In this document: positions 23,093 through 32,942 of the stretch, in pieces | Numbering within the stretch: position 1 is the first letter of the stretch | Layout: each line of letters starts with the position of its first letter | NCBI GenBank assembly: GCA_042569785.1 | Contig: JBHPGW010000005.1 | Location: forward strand, 10,626-74,625 | Reading direction: 5' to 3' | DNA from: JBHPGW01 sp042569785 | GTDB taxonomy: Bacteria; Planctomycetota; Phycisphaerae; Sedimentisphaerales; Anaerobacaceae | Length of the DNA stretch: 64,000 nucleotides | Program-made: the position numbers and the translations under genes | The notes under the pieces: generated by a model | The model's database searches: none | What the model was told of the DNA's origin: nothing | Seen by the model: the letters and a program-made list of their open reading frames with translations, nothing else

Positions 23093-24211
23093 TTATACTT
23101 GTTCATAAAACGTATCTGGATCATTAGGGTCGAACAGTTCATTTGTCCAGAACAGGGTCAGCAAGTCACTATTTCCCACATTTTCTATGTTATGAGTATA
23201 TAAGACAGGCATCTCAATGCTCACAGGTTTTTTGTCGGAGACGTTATATTCTATTATCTGATCAGTTCCTATCCTTCGCAGACGTATCACTGCCTGTCCC
23301 TGGACAACACAGAATTTTTCCATTTTCCTGGTATGGTAGTGATTGCCTCTGACAACTCCCGGTTTGGTCACAGAAAAGAATATCTGTCCGGAGTCCTCCT
23401 GTTTAACGACCTCAAAAAGACTGCCACGCTGATCCAGATGCAGTACTGGCTCGTGTTGGTAATCGTCATCTTCCATATAACTCAAGTATGTATTGTAAAG
23501 ATTTCGCTCAAAGTCATTTTTCAATGAAGGGACTATTCTCTTTTTATAATAACAGTCCTTAAAATTCTCCAGCAAGGCCAATAATTGCGAAACCTTTATT
23601 TGGGCGGTTGGTTCAATAGTCAGCGTTTCTATCTGAGTTGGGGGATTGTTTATTCGCTCGTAAATGATCTGTGTCAATTCATTAATATAAATCAGATTCA
23701 CCTGGTTATCGACAAGAATATTGGGCTCTTGATCGTGTGTTAGTTGATGGCAGAAAGTGGCAACAACGGAATTATAACAAGGCCTGGCCCGGTCACCGAA
23801 AACATTCGGTGCGATCATGATGCTAAGCGGTGCTTTAGTTTTATCTGCCCACTCGCTTAAAATTTGTTCGCCCCGCATTTTAGCTTTTCCGTATGGATTG
23901 TCCTGATCTCGCTGGGTAGATGAAGAAAATATCACATGCGGTTTAACTGTGGCTGTCTCCATGCCATTAACAAGCTTGTTGGTGAGTTCGATATTCTTAT
24001 CCAATACCATATCGGGCTCATCGCGAATCACAGCGGCAAGATGAACAACAACATCACATCGCGATAAAAATTCTTTTAGCCTCTCTGGATCGTCGAAATA
24101 GTTTTTCTCGAATGCAACGACTGAAATATTTTCTTCTCTACTTAAGCGGTCACGAAGATGTGCCCCGATAAAGCCAGCCATACCAGTGATACCAACATTT
24201 ATTACGCCCAT
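23093..24211 (-). CDS. fnlB: bifunctional SDR-cupin reductase (CapF/FnlB)
   Basis: A 372-residue protein with two domains. The SDR domain (about 1-245) has GITGMAGFIGAHL and a YGKAK active site; the cupin domain (about 255-372) has GVVRGNHYHTRKMEKF as metal-binding His and NELFDPNDPDTF at the end. CapF turns the CapE product toward UDP-L-FucNAc/6-deoxytalose intermediates by C3 epimerisation and NADPH reduction. Length and motifs are normal. Confidence 0.92.
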   Translation of the reverse strand: MGVINVGITGMAGFIGAHLRDRLSREENISVVAFEKNYFDDPERLKEFLSRCDVVVHLAAVIRDEPDMVLDKNIELTNKLVNGMETATVKPHVIFSSSTQRDQDNPYGKAKMRGEQILSEWADKTKAPLSIMIAPNVFGDRARPCYNSVVATFCHQLTHDQEPNILVDNQVNLIYINELTQIIYERINNPPTQIETLTIEPTAQIKVSQLLALLENFKDCYYKKRIVPSLKNDFERNLYNTYLSYMEDDDYQHEPVLHLDQRGSLFEVVKQEDSGQIFFSVTKPGVVRGNHYHTRKMEKFCVVQGQAVIRLRRIGTDQIIEYNVSDKKPVSIEMPVLYTHNIENVGNSDLLTLFWTNELFDPNDPDTFYEQV

Positions 24212-24263
24212 AAACTTTTCCTTTATAGTTTCCGCCGAAACACTTTACGTGAATCCGTAAAGA

Positions 24264-25289
24264 TCAGCTATTGAGTTCGGCTCTTACCTCCGGCAGAGTC
24301 AACAGCAGTTCTTCTATTCCTTTTACATTAAGCCTTTCGGTATTGTGTGAAGTATAATCTTTAATTGACTCTTCTTCCAGATTTCCCTCAGTGAAATATT
24401 TATCATAATTCGAATGTCCCAGATCCATTTCTTCGGGCTTGATGCGATAATAATCGCCCATATCCTCTGATCTGAGCAATTCCTCACGAGTTGCAAGGGT
24501 TTCGTATATTTTTTCTCCGTGCCTCATTCCAATGATCTGCTCGGGAACGTTTGAATTAAATATGTTTTTAACCGCCTTTGCCAGATCCGCAATGGTCGAG
24601 GCAGGGGCTTTTTTAATAAATAAATCGCCTGTCGAAGCATTTTGAAAAGCAAAAAGAACCAGATCGACGGCATCTTTTAGAGGAAGTAAAAAACGGGTCA
24701 TTCCGGGAACAGTAATTGTAAGAGGTTTGTTCTGCTTAATTTGTTTGATAAACAGAGGGATCACCGAACCTCTCGAACACATCACATTTCCATAACGAAC
24801 ACATGAAATGGTCGTAGGAGAATCTGGCTTCATCCGTGTAGACGAGAGGGCGACCTTTTCCATCAGTGCTTTGGTCATGCCCATAGCATTAACCGGATAA
24901 GCAGCTTTGTCAGTACTGAGGCAAATCACGGCCTGAACGCGATGTTGTATTGCAGATGTAATAACATTATGACTGCCTAAAATATTTGTCTTCACTGCCT
25001 GTATAGGGAAGAACTCACACGATGGAACCTGTTTCAAGGCAGCAGCATGAAAAACCAGGTCAACCCCACCCATTGCCTCATCGACTGCATCTTTATCTCT
25101 TACATCTCCAATATAAAACTTCAGCTTGGTGTTGGCATATTTGATGCGCATCATCTCCTGCTTAAGTTCATCTCTGCTGAAAATACGTATCTCCCTGCAA
25201 TCGCCTTTCAAAAGTCTGTCTACTACCACGGTTCCGAAAGATCCTGTTCCTCCGGGAATTAAAATGGTTTTATTCGTTAAACTTTCCAC
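24264..25289 (-). CDS. fnlA: UDP-GlcNAc 4,6-dehydratase/5-epimerase (CapE/FnlA)
   Basis: A 341-residue SDR: nucleotide loop GGTGSFG, FSRDELKQ, HAAALKQVP, STDKAAYPVNAMGMTKALMEK with Met in place of the usual Tyr, and CVRYGNVMCSRGSVIPLF. That Met-x3-Lys centre is diagnostic of the CapE/FlaA1/PseB family. It starts the L-FucNAc branch and is the first gene of the fnl-type cassette. In principle it could also feed the pseudaminic-like branch upstream. Confidence 0.9.
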   Translation of the reverse strand: MESLTNKTILIPGGTGSFGTVVVDRLLKGDCREIRIFSRDELKQEMMRIKYANTKLKFYIGDVRDKDAVDEAMGGVDLVFHAAALKQVPSCEFFPIQAVKTNILGSHNVITSAIQHRVQAVICLSTDKAAYPVNAMGMTKALMEKVALSSTRMKPDSPTTISCVRYGNVMCSRGSVIPLFIKQIKQNKPLTITVPGMTRFLLPLKDAVDLVLFAFQNASTGDLFIKKAPASTIADLAKAVKNIFNSNVPEQIIGMRHGEKIYETLATREELLRSEDMGDYYRIKPEEMDLGHSNYDKYFTEGNLEEESIKDYTSHNTERLNVKGIEELLLTLPEVRAELNS

Positions 25290-25348
25290 AGCAACATCTC
25301 CTTTTTATTGTTAGGTATATTTTCATTATCCTAAAGTATTCGAACCAT

Positions 25349-26731
25349 TTATCGGAGTTTTTTTGGCACCATAGAACGAAATACAGAAAGAGCGGGGTAT
25401 TTATAATATAGCCTCTTGAGCAGAAATTGAAATTTTGGTAGGATACCTGGCTTTTTCATGGCAATTCCGATCATTAAACGTTTAGTAAGTGATCTAAGTT
25501 CCGCAAGTGAATGTTCCTGAAGATTGAAAGGTATGTTATCATGGTCGAGCCAATATTTTTCATCGATAAAATCATTTTTGACAGCACTTTCGTATACATC
25601 GGTGCCCGGCAACAACCACAGAATAGAGGCACCAACCGAAGAATGCGGCTTAATGCGGCCAATAAGGTCTATTGTTTCATCGATCGTTGAAATGTCTTCG
25701 CCAGGAGAACCTACCATCAGATATGCCCTTGGTAAAATTCCAGACTCGTGAACCATTGCAAAGGTCTTTTCGATATCGGCTCGTGTTTGACATTTATTAA
25801 TATTCTTAAGTATCTTGTCACTTCCACTTTCCACTCCAAAATCGATCGCAACACATCCGCTGGCTTTCATTGCTTTCAACAATTGAGGGTTCATCATTTT
25901 AACGTGACTGCAACAGGCCCATTTTATGTTCCAGTGGTTTTTGATAATTCCTTCACAGATGGAAACTGCTCGTTCTTTATTGACAGGAAAGTTGTCGTCG
26001 AAAAAGTATACAGATTTAATTTTGTGTTTTTCAATCAGCCATGCAATTTCGTCAAGGACACTTTGTGCGGACCGAAATCGCCAGTTTCGCCCCCAAAACC
26101 GAGTTGAAGAACAATAGGTGCAATCGTAAACACAACCTCTGGATGAAATAACAGCAGCTGTCGGTGACGGTAGTGCAGGAAAGCCGGCATAATTCGCAAA
26201 ATTGAAATTTTCAAAACCCTCGTAATATGGCAAGGGTATTGAATTGATATCCTCAACGAGTTGGCGTTGTGGTGTATAGAATGGTTTTCCGTCCTCGGCT
26301 CGCAGGACAAGGCCTTTAACATTTTTTAGATCGCTGCCAGTCTCCAGAGCTGTAATTAATTCATGGAACGTCTTTTCTCCTTCGCCAATAACTACCGCTG
26401 ACGCATGAGTTTTCTTGAAGATATGTTCCGGAAAAATGGTGGCGTGCGGCCCGCCTAAGACCAGAAAGGCATCAGGTGCTGCTTGTTTTATACTATCGCA
26501 CAGTTTCCATACCATGCCTCGGTCGATCGTCCAGCAGGTCAGTCCGATCAGATCAGGGGCAGATTGACTGATACTTTTGGTGATTTGAGAGAGGGATCTC
26601 AAGCCGCCATCAATTAAAGATATATTGTGGCCAGCCTTGTGCGCTATGGCGCCGAGGTATGCAATTCCCGGCGGAGGAAAATTCGGTTTTTGCTTGTGTG
26701 TTACTGGATTACTGATTAGTACTATTTTCAA
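25349..26731 (-). CDS. B12-binding-domain radical SAM protein
   Basis: A 460-residue protein with an N-terminal cobalamin-type Rossmann domain (FPPPGIAYLGAIAHKAGH, LGGPHATIFPEH) and a central radical SAM barrel with the cluster motif CVYDCTYC. Such enzymes methylate or rearrange unactivated carbons. In a glycan cluster the target may be a lipid or sugar, which is not proven. The start codon is TTG at 26731, with AAGGTGA four bases upstream. It is one of two B12-type radical SAM genes here. Confidence 0.85.
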   Translation of the reverse strand: MKIVLISNPVTHKQKPNFPPPGIAYLGAIAHKAGHNISLIDGGLRSLSQITKSISQSAPDLIGLTCWTIDRGMVWKLCDSIKQAAPDAFLVLGGPHATIFPEHIFKKTHASAVVIGEGEKTFHELITALETGSDLKNVKGLVLRAEDGKPFYTPQRQLVEDINSIPLPYYEGFENFNFANYAGFPALPSPTAAVISSRGCVYDCTYCSSTRFWGRNWRFRSAQSVLDEIAWLIEKHKIKSVYFFDDNFPVNKERAVSICEGIIKNHWNIKWACCSHVKMMNPQLLKAMKASGCVAIDFGVESGSDKILKNINKCQTRADIEKTFAMVHESGILPRAYLMVGSPGEDISTIDETIDLIGRIKPHSSVGASILWLLPGTDVYESAVKNDFIDEKYWLDHDNIPFNLQEHSLAELRSLTKRLMIGIAMKKPGILPKFQFLLKRLYYKYPALSVFRSMVPKKLR

Positions 26732-26759
26732 ATGCTCACCTTATTACTGTGATTATTTT

Positions 26760-27896
26760 TCAGGCCTCGGCTAAAATTTCCCTATATAATTCTATGTATT
26801 TGTTAACGATTGCATCCCACGTAAAATGGTTTGAGACGTGTTTTTTGAGACTCTTTCCCATAGCGTTTAAGTCGGCAGTATTGCCAAGCATTTTAGCCAG
26901 GCCTTTTTGCAAATCAATTACAGATGCTGGCACTACCAAGCCTCCATTAAAATCCTCAACTTCATTAAAGCCACATTCATTTGTAATCAGTACGGGTGTT
27001 TCTGTCATGGCTGCTTCAAGGACAACTATAGACATTGCCTCCTGTCTGGAGGGAATCGCAAGTAACTCAGATTCATAATACGCAGCAACTTTGTCATCAT
27101 TGCCTAAATAGCCCAGGAAATGCACATCATCCTGAAGTCCCGCATTGATAACGATATCTTTTAATTCAGTTAGCATTCCTTCATCGGGGCCGGCAAAGAC
27201 AAGGTGGAGTGCTGGGATTTTATTCTTAATTTCGCAAAAGGCTCGTAAAAGAAGGTCAGGGCCCTTGATGTGATTTAATCGCCCAACAAAAAGTATGAAC
27301 GGATAATTCTTCAGGTTATACTTTTCTCTAAAATGGACATTGTCATTTCTCTTGAAATCATCGCTATTAATCCCATTTGCTATAACGGAAATTTTTTCAG
27401 GTTCGGCACCGTAAGATTCAAACTGCGGAATTTCATTAACACTTATCGCAATACATCTATTTGCGTTTCGAACGATGCTTTTGCCGATGACAAAATTGTA
27501 AATTCTCTTTAAAATTTTGGATCTGCCATATATCGCAAGTGAACCGGCCGGACATATCACATACGGTTTTTTTAGACGTCTGGCAATAATATAAACCAAT
27601 GCGTTGAGAAAGGTCCAATGATTGATCAAATGGATAACATCAGCGTTATTTACAATCTCTTTAATTGCCTTGTATGAAAACAGAGGCATCCGAAACCGTT
27701 TAATCAGGCCAGGCAAAGCTATAAGATTTACTCCCTTTAATTTTTTTATCTGCTGATGGTCTAAATCTATATCAAGTGTAAGTACTGTACTCTCGACACC
27801 AAACTTAGCTAAAAGTCTGCTCGTCTGGAACGTTCTTTCGACAGAACCTCCACCTAAAACAGGATCGAACCTTGCATTGACATCCAGTATCTTCAT
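26760..27896 (-). CDS. GT4 family glycosyltransferase
   Basis: A 378-residue GT-B transferase: PVLGGGSVERTFQT near the start, FILFVGRLNHIKGPDLLLRA in the linker/C-domain, PSRQEAMSIVVLEAA with the donor-binding E-x7-E-like motif, and a C-terminal helix. It is cytosolic, adding a sugar to the lipid-linked repeat unit. The donor is not predictable. Confidence 0.85.
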   Translation of the reverse strand: MKILDVNARFDPVLGGGSVERTFQTSRLLAKFGVESTVLTLDIDLDHQQIKKLKGVNLIALPGLIKRFRMPLFSYKAIKEIVNNADVIHLINHWTFLNALVYIIARRLKKPYVICPAGSLAIYGRSKILKRIYNFVIGKSIVRNANRCIAISVNEIPQFESYGAEPEKISVIANGINSDDFKRNDNVHFREKYNLKNYPFILFVGRLNHIKGPDLLLRAFCEIKNKIPALHLVFAGPDEGMLTELKDIVINAGLQDDVHFLGYLGNDDKVAAYYESELLAIPSRQEAMSIVVLEAAMTETPVLITNECGFNEVEDFNGGLVVPASVIDLQKGLAKMLGNTADLNAMGKSLKKHVSNHFTWDAIVNKYIELYREILAEA

Positions 27897-27951
27897 AGAT
27901 TAATTGTACCTCATTGACATAAAACATCAATCCAATTCACAGTTGATGATT

Positions 27952-29244
27952 TCATACCAGAAGTTTTTCATAAGAATCGGCAATTGAATCGACATGAAAC
28001 AAAGCAAGCCATTGCTGCAGTGCCACAGGTTCGATCTGCGGGGGCGCCTTGATAAATTGGTTCAATTTTTCAACCCGCTCTGAAAACACATTATTATCGT
28101 CTACGAGATTTAAAATTGCTGGATAAGGCTTGAAGAAATCTACCGAACTATCCTCAAACGTTTTTACGATATTTAATATCGGTCTGCCTGAATGAGCGTA
28201 TTCGACAACTTTGCTGGGCAACTGATAAAGTGTATCGTTACCGATATTTACAAGCACTTTCGCCTCATTCATAATCTGAGGGATCTTCTCGTGGCCCACG
28301 GTGCCATGTAGAAATATTTTATTGTTAAGCAGTCCCTGGTATTTGTCAAAACAATCTCCACACTCAGAAGTATTTCCCCAGAAATGAAGTTCCAGATTTT
28401 CCTCAGGTTGTTTTTGCAAGAGGCTGACAAATAATTTTAATAAAAAATCAGGGTTTCGTATGCTTTTATATAATGTCCCAATAAATACAAGTTTGTTTTT
28501 TATATCGTCTGAAAGAACAGATCGTTCTATGTTTTGGTTTGTCGATGAGATCATTGGAGGGATCACATGATTTTTTTGTTGGCTATCGGAAAAGATCTTA
28601 GAATATTCGTCCCGAGTCGACCCAGTAGTTACTACGATCTGATCGGCAAGGTTAAAGATCTTTTGTTCGACGGAGTAATTAAGTTTCCTGAATAAATTAC
28701 GATTGTTTGGCGATGTCCGATCAAGAAAGCAGAATGGGTCTCCTATATCTACAAGCCATTTCATTTCCGGATATCGTTTCTTCAAAGCTAATCCAATTAA
28801 GTGCCCGGTAAAAGGGTGAGATACGCTTATCAAGGCATCGTAATTTTGATTTTTCAGCAGTTGCTTTGCTTTTCTGGTTGCAGGAAAATACCATAAACAC
28901 GCAAAATCAGGCCAATAGATTTTTTTCCATGTGTGGTCGTAGATTTGTTTTATTAAAGGTCTTAACCGCATGAAAAAGCTTGAATTACCAGATTTCTCGG
29001 AAGGCATCTCAGGGATAGCATACGAGCCATTCATGCGATTTTTCAGTACTTGCATGAGGGATGGGCCAACTCTGTAAACTCTGATGTTTCCATAATCCTG
29101 CTTCTTAGTGAGCCCTGGCCTCCACGCACAAACAACATCGATGTTATGGGCTTTTTCGGCCCAGTGCTTTGCAATAGAAGACCAACGAAAAGCACGTGGG
29201 GAAATAATCGGCTCATAGTCATAAGTGATTAATAGCAGCTTCAT
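27952..29244 (-). CDS. GT-B glycosyltransferase
   Basis: A 430-residue protein that starts like GT4 enzymes (MKLLLITYDYEPIISPRAF), with GDPFCFLDRTSPN in the N-domain and KLVFIGTLYKSIRNPDFLL plus PSKVVEYAHSGRPIL in the C-domain. I place the start at the ATG at 29244; it overlaps the TGA of the upstream polymerase-like gene by four bases (ATGA), a sign of translational coupling. An open frame to 29334 lies within that gene and is not used. Confidence 0.8.
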   Translation of the reverse strand: MKLLLITYDYEPIISPRAFRWSSIAKHWAEKAHNIDVVCAWRPGLTKKQDYGNIRVYRVGPSLMQVLKNRMNGSYAIPEMPSEKSGNSSFFMRLRPLIKQIYDHTWKKIYWPDFACLWYFPATRKAKQLLKNQNYDALISVSHPFTGHLIGLALKKRYPEMKWLVDIGDPFCFLDRTSPNNRNLFRKLNYSVEQKIFNLADQIVVTTGSTRDEYSKIFSDSQQKNHVIPPMISSTNQNIERSVLSDDIKNKLVFIGTLYKSIRNPDFLLKLFVSLLQKQPEENLELHFWGNTSECGDCFDKYQGLLNNKIFLHGTVGHEKIPQIMNEAKVLVNIGNDTLYQLPSKVVEYAHSGRPILNIVKTFEDSSVDFFKPYPAILNLVDDNNVFSERVEKLNQFIKAPPQIEPVALQQWLALFHVDSIADSYEKLLV

Positions 29245-30629
29245 ATTTGAGCGTCCTGGCAAACTGACAAGATATGGGGGCGATCCTGTTGAATGCTTTT
29301 GCTTAATATTGCGACAACTCCACCTAAGAACCAAAAGATGAAAGCTGATAAAAATGCCTCTCCGCTTGCCACAAATATAGCACTTATTGCAAATACGACA
29401 TAATACATAATTATACCTGCTGTCAAGCCCTTGAAAAATCTGTCATTAAGATTTTTGTATAAATTGAGACTTTGCTTTAAGAATGTTAGAAATATCCAAG
29501 CATAGAGTATTAATCCAACTATTCCTGTTTGCAGTAATAAGTACAGATAATAGCTGTGCGGCTGCAAAGCGTCTTGGCTAACTGCACCGACTTTTCCCAT
29601 ACCAATTCCAAAAACAGGATTGCTCAATGCCAAACGCAATTGTTCAGGGTAGAAACCGGCTCTTATTCCTATAGCCTCTTTATAATGTACGGAGGTGAAA
29701 AATCTCTCATACATTGTGGATGGAGCCAGAAAAAAAGCTCCTAAATATAACAACAGTAGAACTAACAATATCTTCTTATTTGTTTTTAGTGCCCAGAGAC
29801 TAACAGCAACAGTTAAAGCAAGCAAGCCACCTTTACTATAAGTCAAAAGCAATGAGGTGACAAGAATGCAAGTGGATATGATAAGCCAACACTTTACTTT
29901 CCTGGAGCGAATAAAAAGGAACAATCCAATGGAAATGCATATAAGGGTGTCTAAATAGTAGGCGTAGTTGTTGGCGCCTAAAAAATCATAGGCAAGGAAT
30001 TTGCTGCCGCTATGATAGGGTTGGTGTAGAATTTTATCTACCATTACTGGGTTGGACAGGTAGTGAATCGTGTTTGTCAAGGCGATCAGTGTCCCGGCAG
30101 TTAGAAAAAAGAAAATATATTTCTTCAGATGTTCTCTTTTGGGTATTACAGCGACGGTTAAGAAATAAACCATGATGTATTGTAACAGGTTTCGCAAGCC
30201 CATAATGTTAGCTTTAAAATCCCCTATATTTATACATAGAAGGGCAATGCAGTATACTATAAATACAATAATTGGGATGTTGGCCTTGGATTTAGGAAAA
30301 ACAAGGCGTTTTTTGATCAGCCCCTTAATCAACCAGGACAAAAAAATCATTACAAGAACGGCCTCTTTCCACTGACCGGGAAAGAATGCTTTTTTTCCCA
30401 AAATAACGTGAAGAGGCATCAGGACAATAAAAAGCAACAGGCCTTTTTCAGGAGATAAGAAGATTACCAGGGCAATAAGACTACCCAACAGGATATTAAA
30501 AGCTATCGTGCCTGGAGTAATGAGTAAACTTAAACAGCAAATCACTGCTATCGCAAAGAAATTCCCGTATTTGTCCAAAAAACTGAGCCACTTTTTATCT
30601 GTGGTTAACATATTTTCAATTTTATTCAT
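29241..30629 (-). CDS. O-antigen ligase/polymerase-like membrane protein
   Basis: A 462-residue protein with about 11-12 membrane segments and a large periplasmic loop at about 305-360 (MYERFFTSVHYKEAIGIRAG, then NPVFGIGMGK and PHSYYLYLLLQTGIVG). Those loop motifs (GxGxG, then H-S/N-xY/FL) are the signature of the Wzy_C/O-antigen ligase family. It polymerises the repeat unit or ligates it to a carrier. I cannot separate the two from sequence. Confidence 0.82.
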   Translation of the reverse strand: MNKIENMLTTDKKWLSFLDKYGNFFAIAVICCLSLLITPGTIAFNILLGSLIALVIFLSPEKGLLLFIVLMPLHVILGKKAFFPGQWKEAVLVMIFLSWLIKGLIKKRLVFPKSKANIPIIVFIVYCIALLCINIGDFKANIMGLRNLLQYIMVYFLTVAVIPKREHLKKYIFFFLTAGTLIALTNTIHYLSNPVMVDKILHQPYHSGSKFLAYDFLGANNYAYYLDTLICISIGLFLFIRSRKVKCWLIISTCILVTSLLLTYSKGGLLALTVAVSLWALKTNKKILLVLLLLYLGAFFLAPSTMYERFFTSVHYKEAIGIRAGFYPEQLRLALSNPVFGIGMGKVGAVSQDALQPHSYYLYLLLQTGIVGLILYAWIFLTFLKQSLNLYKNLNDRFFKGLTAGIIMYYVVFAISAIFVASGEAFLSAFIFWFLGGVVAILSKSIQQDRPHILSVCQDAQI

Positions 30630-30665
30630 GCTGTTAATTATTCCGGGGATTCTTTTTACAACTGA

Positions 30666-32882
30666 TTACGACAGGGTCTTAATTTCAAATTCCAGTTGGA
30701 ATGGAAGGCTACGCTTATATTCTATGCTTAAAGTTTTATTCCTGACTTTTGTTCCATATTGCGGTGAAAACCAACTGTCATCAATAGTCAAATTACCCTC
30801 AAGTAAATCTCGGATTTTAAAACTTATGTTTTTTTTGTCACATTGGAGCAAAAGTTCATTTGATGCGGTTTTGTTTATTATAATTTGTGGCGCAAAATGG
30901 AAGTACCAGTTAAGTGTATGGTCGGGACAATGATTTTTTGCGGCAGATGTATAATACAACTCATCTTTGATCGTCCATTCAAGATTCTTTTTAATAAAAC
31001 GAACACTTCTTTTGTGAGCAATTTGTTTTTCAGAGGAACTATTTATATATTCGCCAATTAGAAGATCTTCTCTGTCATTGCTTTGCCAGTTCAAAAATCT
31101 TTGTTCCAAGTCGCCTTTCATTTCAAATAACAATAGTTCATCAAAACTATTCTGCTCTCTGGCATCGACAGCTACAGTGTTATGATAAGCCGTTGATCGA
31201 AAGAGGTTTCTCATTACTGGCTCGGAGGTATAAACATAAGTGCCAGAGTCAACAATAACATCACTGCCCTCAATATTCAGTTCAAAGCTTAATTTATCAT
31301 TATGACAGTGTCCTGTTCGATTGCGATTTAGACCCTCTGTACCACATGAAATGAACATATAGTTCATATCTTCTCGTAATATATACCAGCCCGCATCAGA
31401 AAATGTTCGACTTCTGATATTCTCAAGGCTGTTCTCTTCTAAATTTCGCCAATTTTCATAGGCTTTCTCGCCGAGCCCCCACAGCCCCTTAAGGCTGAAG
31501 TTATATTGCTTGATCTTGAAACGGGGTTCTTTGAAGAATACGGCACCGGCTGTAAGCAAATACCGCATATCGAGGATTTCTCGTTTCATAACGGCAGCTG
31601 CAGCGTTATTTGAATTGAATGGATCAAAGGTGCAAAGTACGCCATTGTCATTGTCTCCGATCTGGGGCATTTGTCCGTCAGGTTTCAGGGAATAAAGAAT
31701 GACTTCAAACATCTTATAGAGCCTATCTGCATACTTTTGGCCGAACAGGCGATCTGCAACCTCTCTGTGATTTTCACCGTTAAAATCATTGTTATTAATC
31801 ACTACTAACAAGGTTGGCAGAAAAAACAACTCTAAAGCTAATCGATGATAACACGTTGATCCCTCAAAGTTGGTCCCATCAGAATTAACCTGTTTTTGCA
31901 TTTGTTTTTTGAGCTGGTCAATGCCAAGGCATTTCCACTTTTTAGCATCATCGAATTCAGGAAACATTGTGCCCAGGTAAATTAGTCCGGCTAAATTAGA
32001 AAGATAATGATTGTTGACCACACGATCATTGTTTTCCAAATTGTGCGTGATGTGTTGGCCATGAGCCCAGAGGCTGCAAAGAAACTTTTTTAGAAAAGCA
32101 TCTATTATCCTGCTGGAATCTTTGAAGAAATAGTAGCCGGCAATCCAATTAACCGCTCGGATTGCGACATCCATTGTGCACGACCAGTTCACCCCTGCTT
32201 GAACCGGATTATTCTCGATCCAATCATCGATCTGATTAACAAACTCCTGGGCATATTTTTCGTTTTCGGTTAACCAATATGCTTGCCCCAAACCGATTAA
32301 ATGCTGGAATCGGGATAGTTCCCAGGGGACTTTAATATCTGCCATGCCAAGGGGAATCTCGATATTTTTATAGTGCTTACTGCAGTCCCATCGATAACCG
32401 GTATTAAAATCTATGTGCCAATCAATTAGGCTATATTGTTTTATATTTTCCGCATGAGATTTTGTAGATTGTGCTTGATGAACACAGTCTGATTTTGAGT
32501 TCACGTCGTATACTTGGCCAAAAAGATCGAAGTTGTGTTCACATATCCTATCGGCATATTTGATTATATGATCCCGTGCAGTTGAGTCATTTTTATGAAT
32601 AAATGAAAGGAAAAATTCTTTGAACTTGTGATCGAAGAGAAACTCTGGTTTTGTTCTTTGGGTCAAATAATCTTTTAGTGTAGCCCCGGATAGAAATTCT
32701 TCATTATGATCTCTGAACTGGTTTATGAGTTCTCCCTCTTTTATAGTCGCCCCAAATATACGAAAGTAGGTCCTGGTAGCAATATCGCAGGCTGTATTTT
32801 TGATCTTAAACCAGATGAGTTCACCTATTTCTTTGGGAGATGAACTTTTGCATCTTCTCAAATATCTTACTAATGTATTCAT
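30666..32882 (-). CDS. heparinase II/III-family protein
   Basis: A 738-residue protein: an N-terminal helical toroid (about 100-420; WDCSKHYKNIEIPLGMAD, EGSTCYHRLALELFF) and a C-terminal beta domain (about 470-738) with GHCHNDKLSFEL and AYHNTVAVDAREQN, the usual catalytic/metal regions of the heparinase II/III family. No signal peptide is seen, so it may act in the cytosol or be exported otherwise. Heparinase plus asparagine synthase pairs are usual in EPS clusters of bacteria with PEP-CTERM/exosortase-type systems. It probably trims or modifies the polymer. Confidence 0.85.
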   Translation of the reverse strand: MNTLVRYLRRCKSSSPKEIGELIWFKIKNTACDIATRTYFRIFGATIKEGELINQFRDHNEEFLSGATLKDYLTQRTKPEFLFDHKFKEFFLSFIHKNDSTARDHIIKYADRICEHNFDLFGQVYDVNSKSDCVHQAQSTKSHAENIKQYSLIDWHIDFNTGYRWDCSKHYKNIEIPLGMADIKVPWELSRFQHLIGLGQAYWLTENEKYAQEFVNQIDDWIENNPVQAGVNWSCTMDVAIRAVNWIAGYYFFKDSSRIIDAFLKKFLCSLWAHGQHITHNLENNDRVVNNHYLSNLAGLIYLGTMFPEFDDAKKWKCLGIDQLKKQMQKQVNSDGTNFEGSTCYHRLALELFFLPTLLVVINNNDFNGENHREVADRLFGQKYADRLYKMFEVILYSLKPDGQMPQIGDNDNGVLCTFDPFNSNNAAAAVMKREILDMRYLLTAGAVFFKEPRFKIKQYNFSLKGLWGLGEKAYENWRNLEENSLENIRSRTFSDAGWYILREDMNYMFISCGTEGLNRNRTGHCHNDKLSFELNIEGSDVIVDSGTYVYTSEPVMRNLFRSTAYHNTVAVDAREQNSFDELLLFEMKGDLEQRFLNWQSNDREDLLIGEYINSSSEKQIAHKRSVRFIKKNLEWTIKDELYYTSAAKNHCPDHTLNWYFHFAPQIIINKTASNELLLQCDKKNISFKIRDLLEGNLTIDDSWFSPQYGTKVRNKTLSIEYKRSLPFQLEFEIKTLS

Positions 32883-32942
32883 TGATATTTTTAAAGGGAG
32901 GGGTATATATTTAAGATAGATAAAACGATTTGAACGAGGGTT

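Noticed and set aside
23068..23142. 25-codon extension of the FnlC-like gene
   Set aside because: It overlaps the FnlB-like gene end and is absent in the family; the ATG at 23067 fits.
29245..29334. 30-codon extension of the GT-B gene
   Set aside because: It lies inside the polymerase-like gene; the ATGA overlap at 29244 marks the true start.
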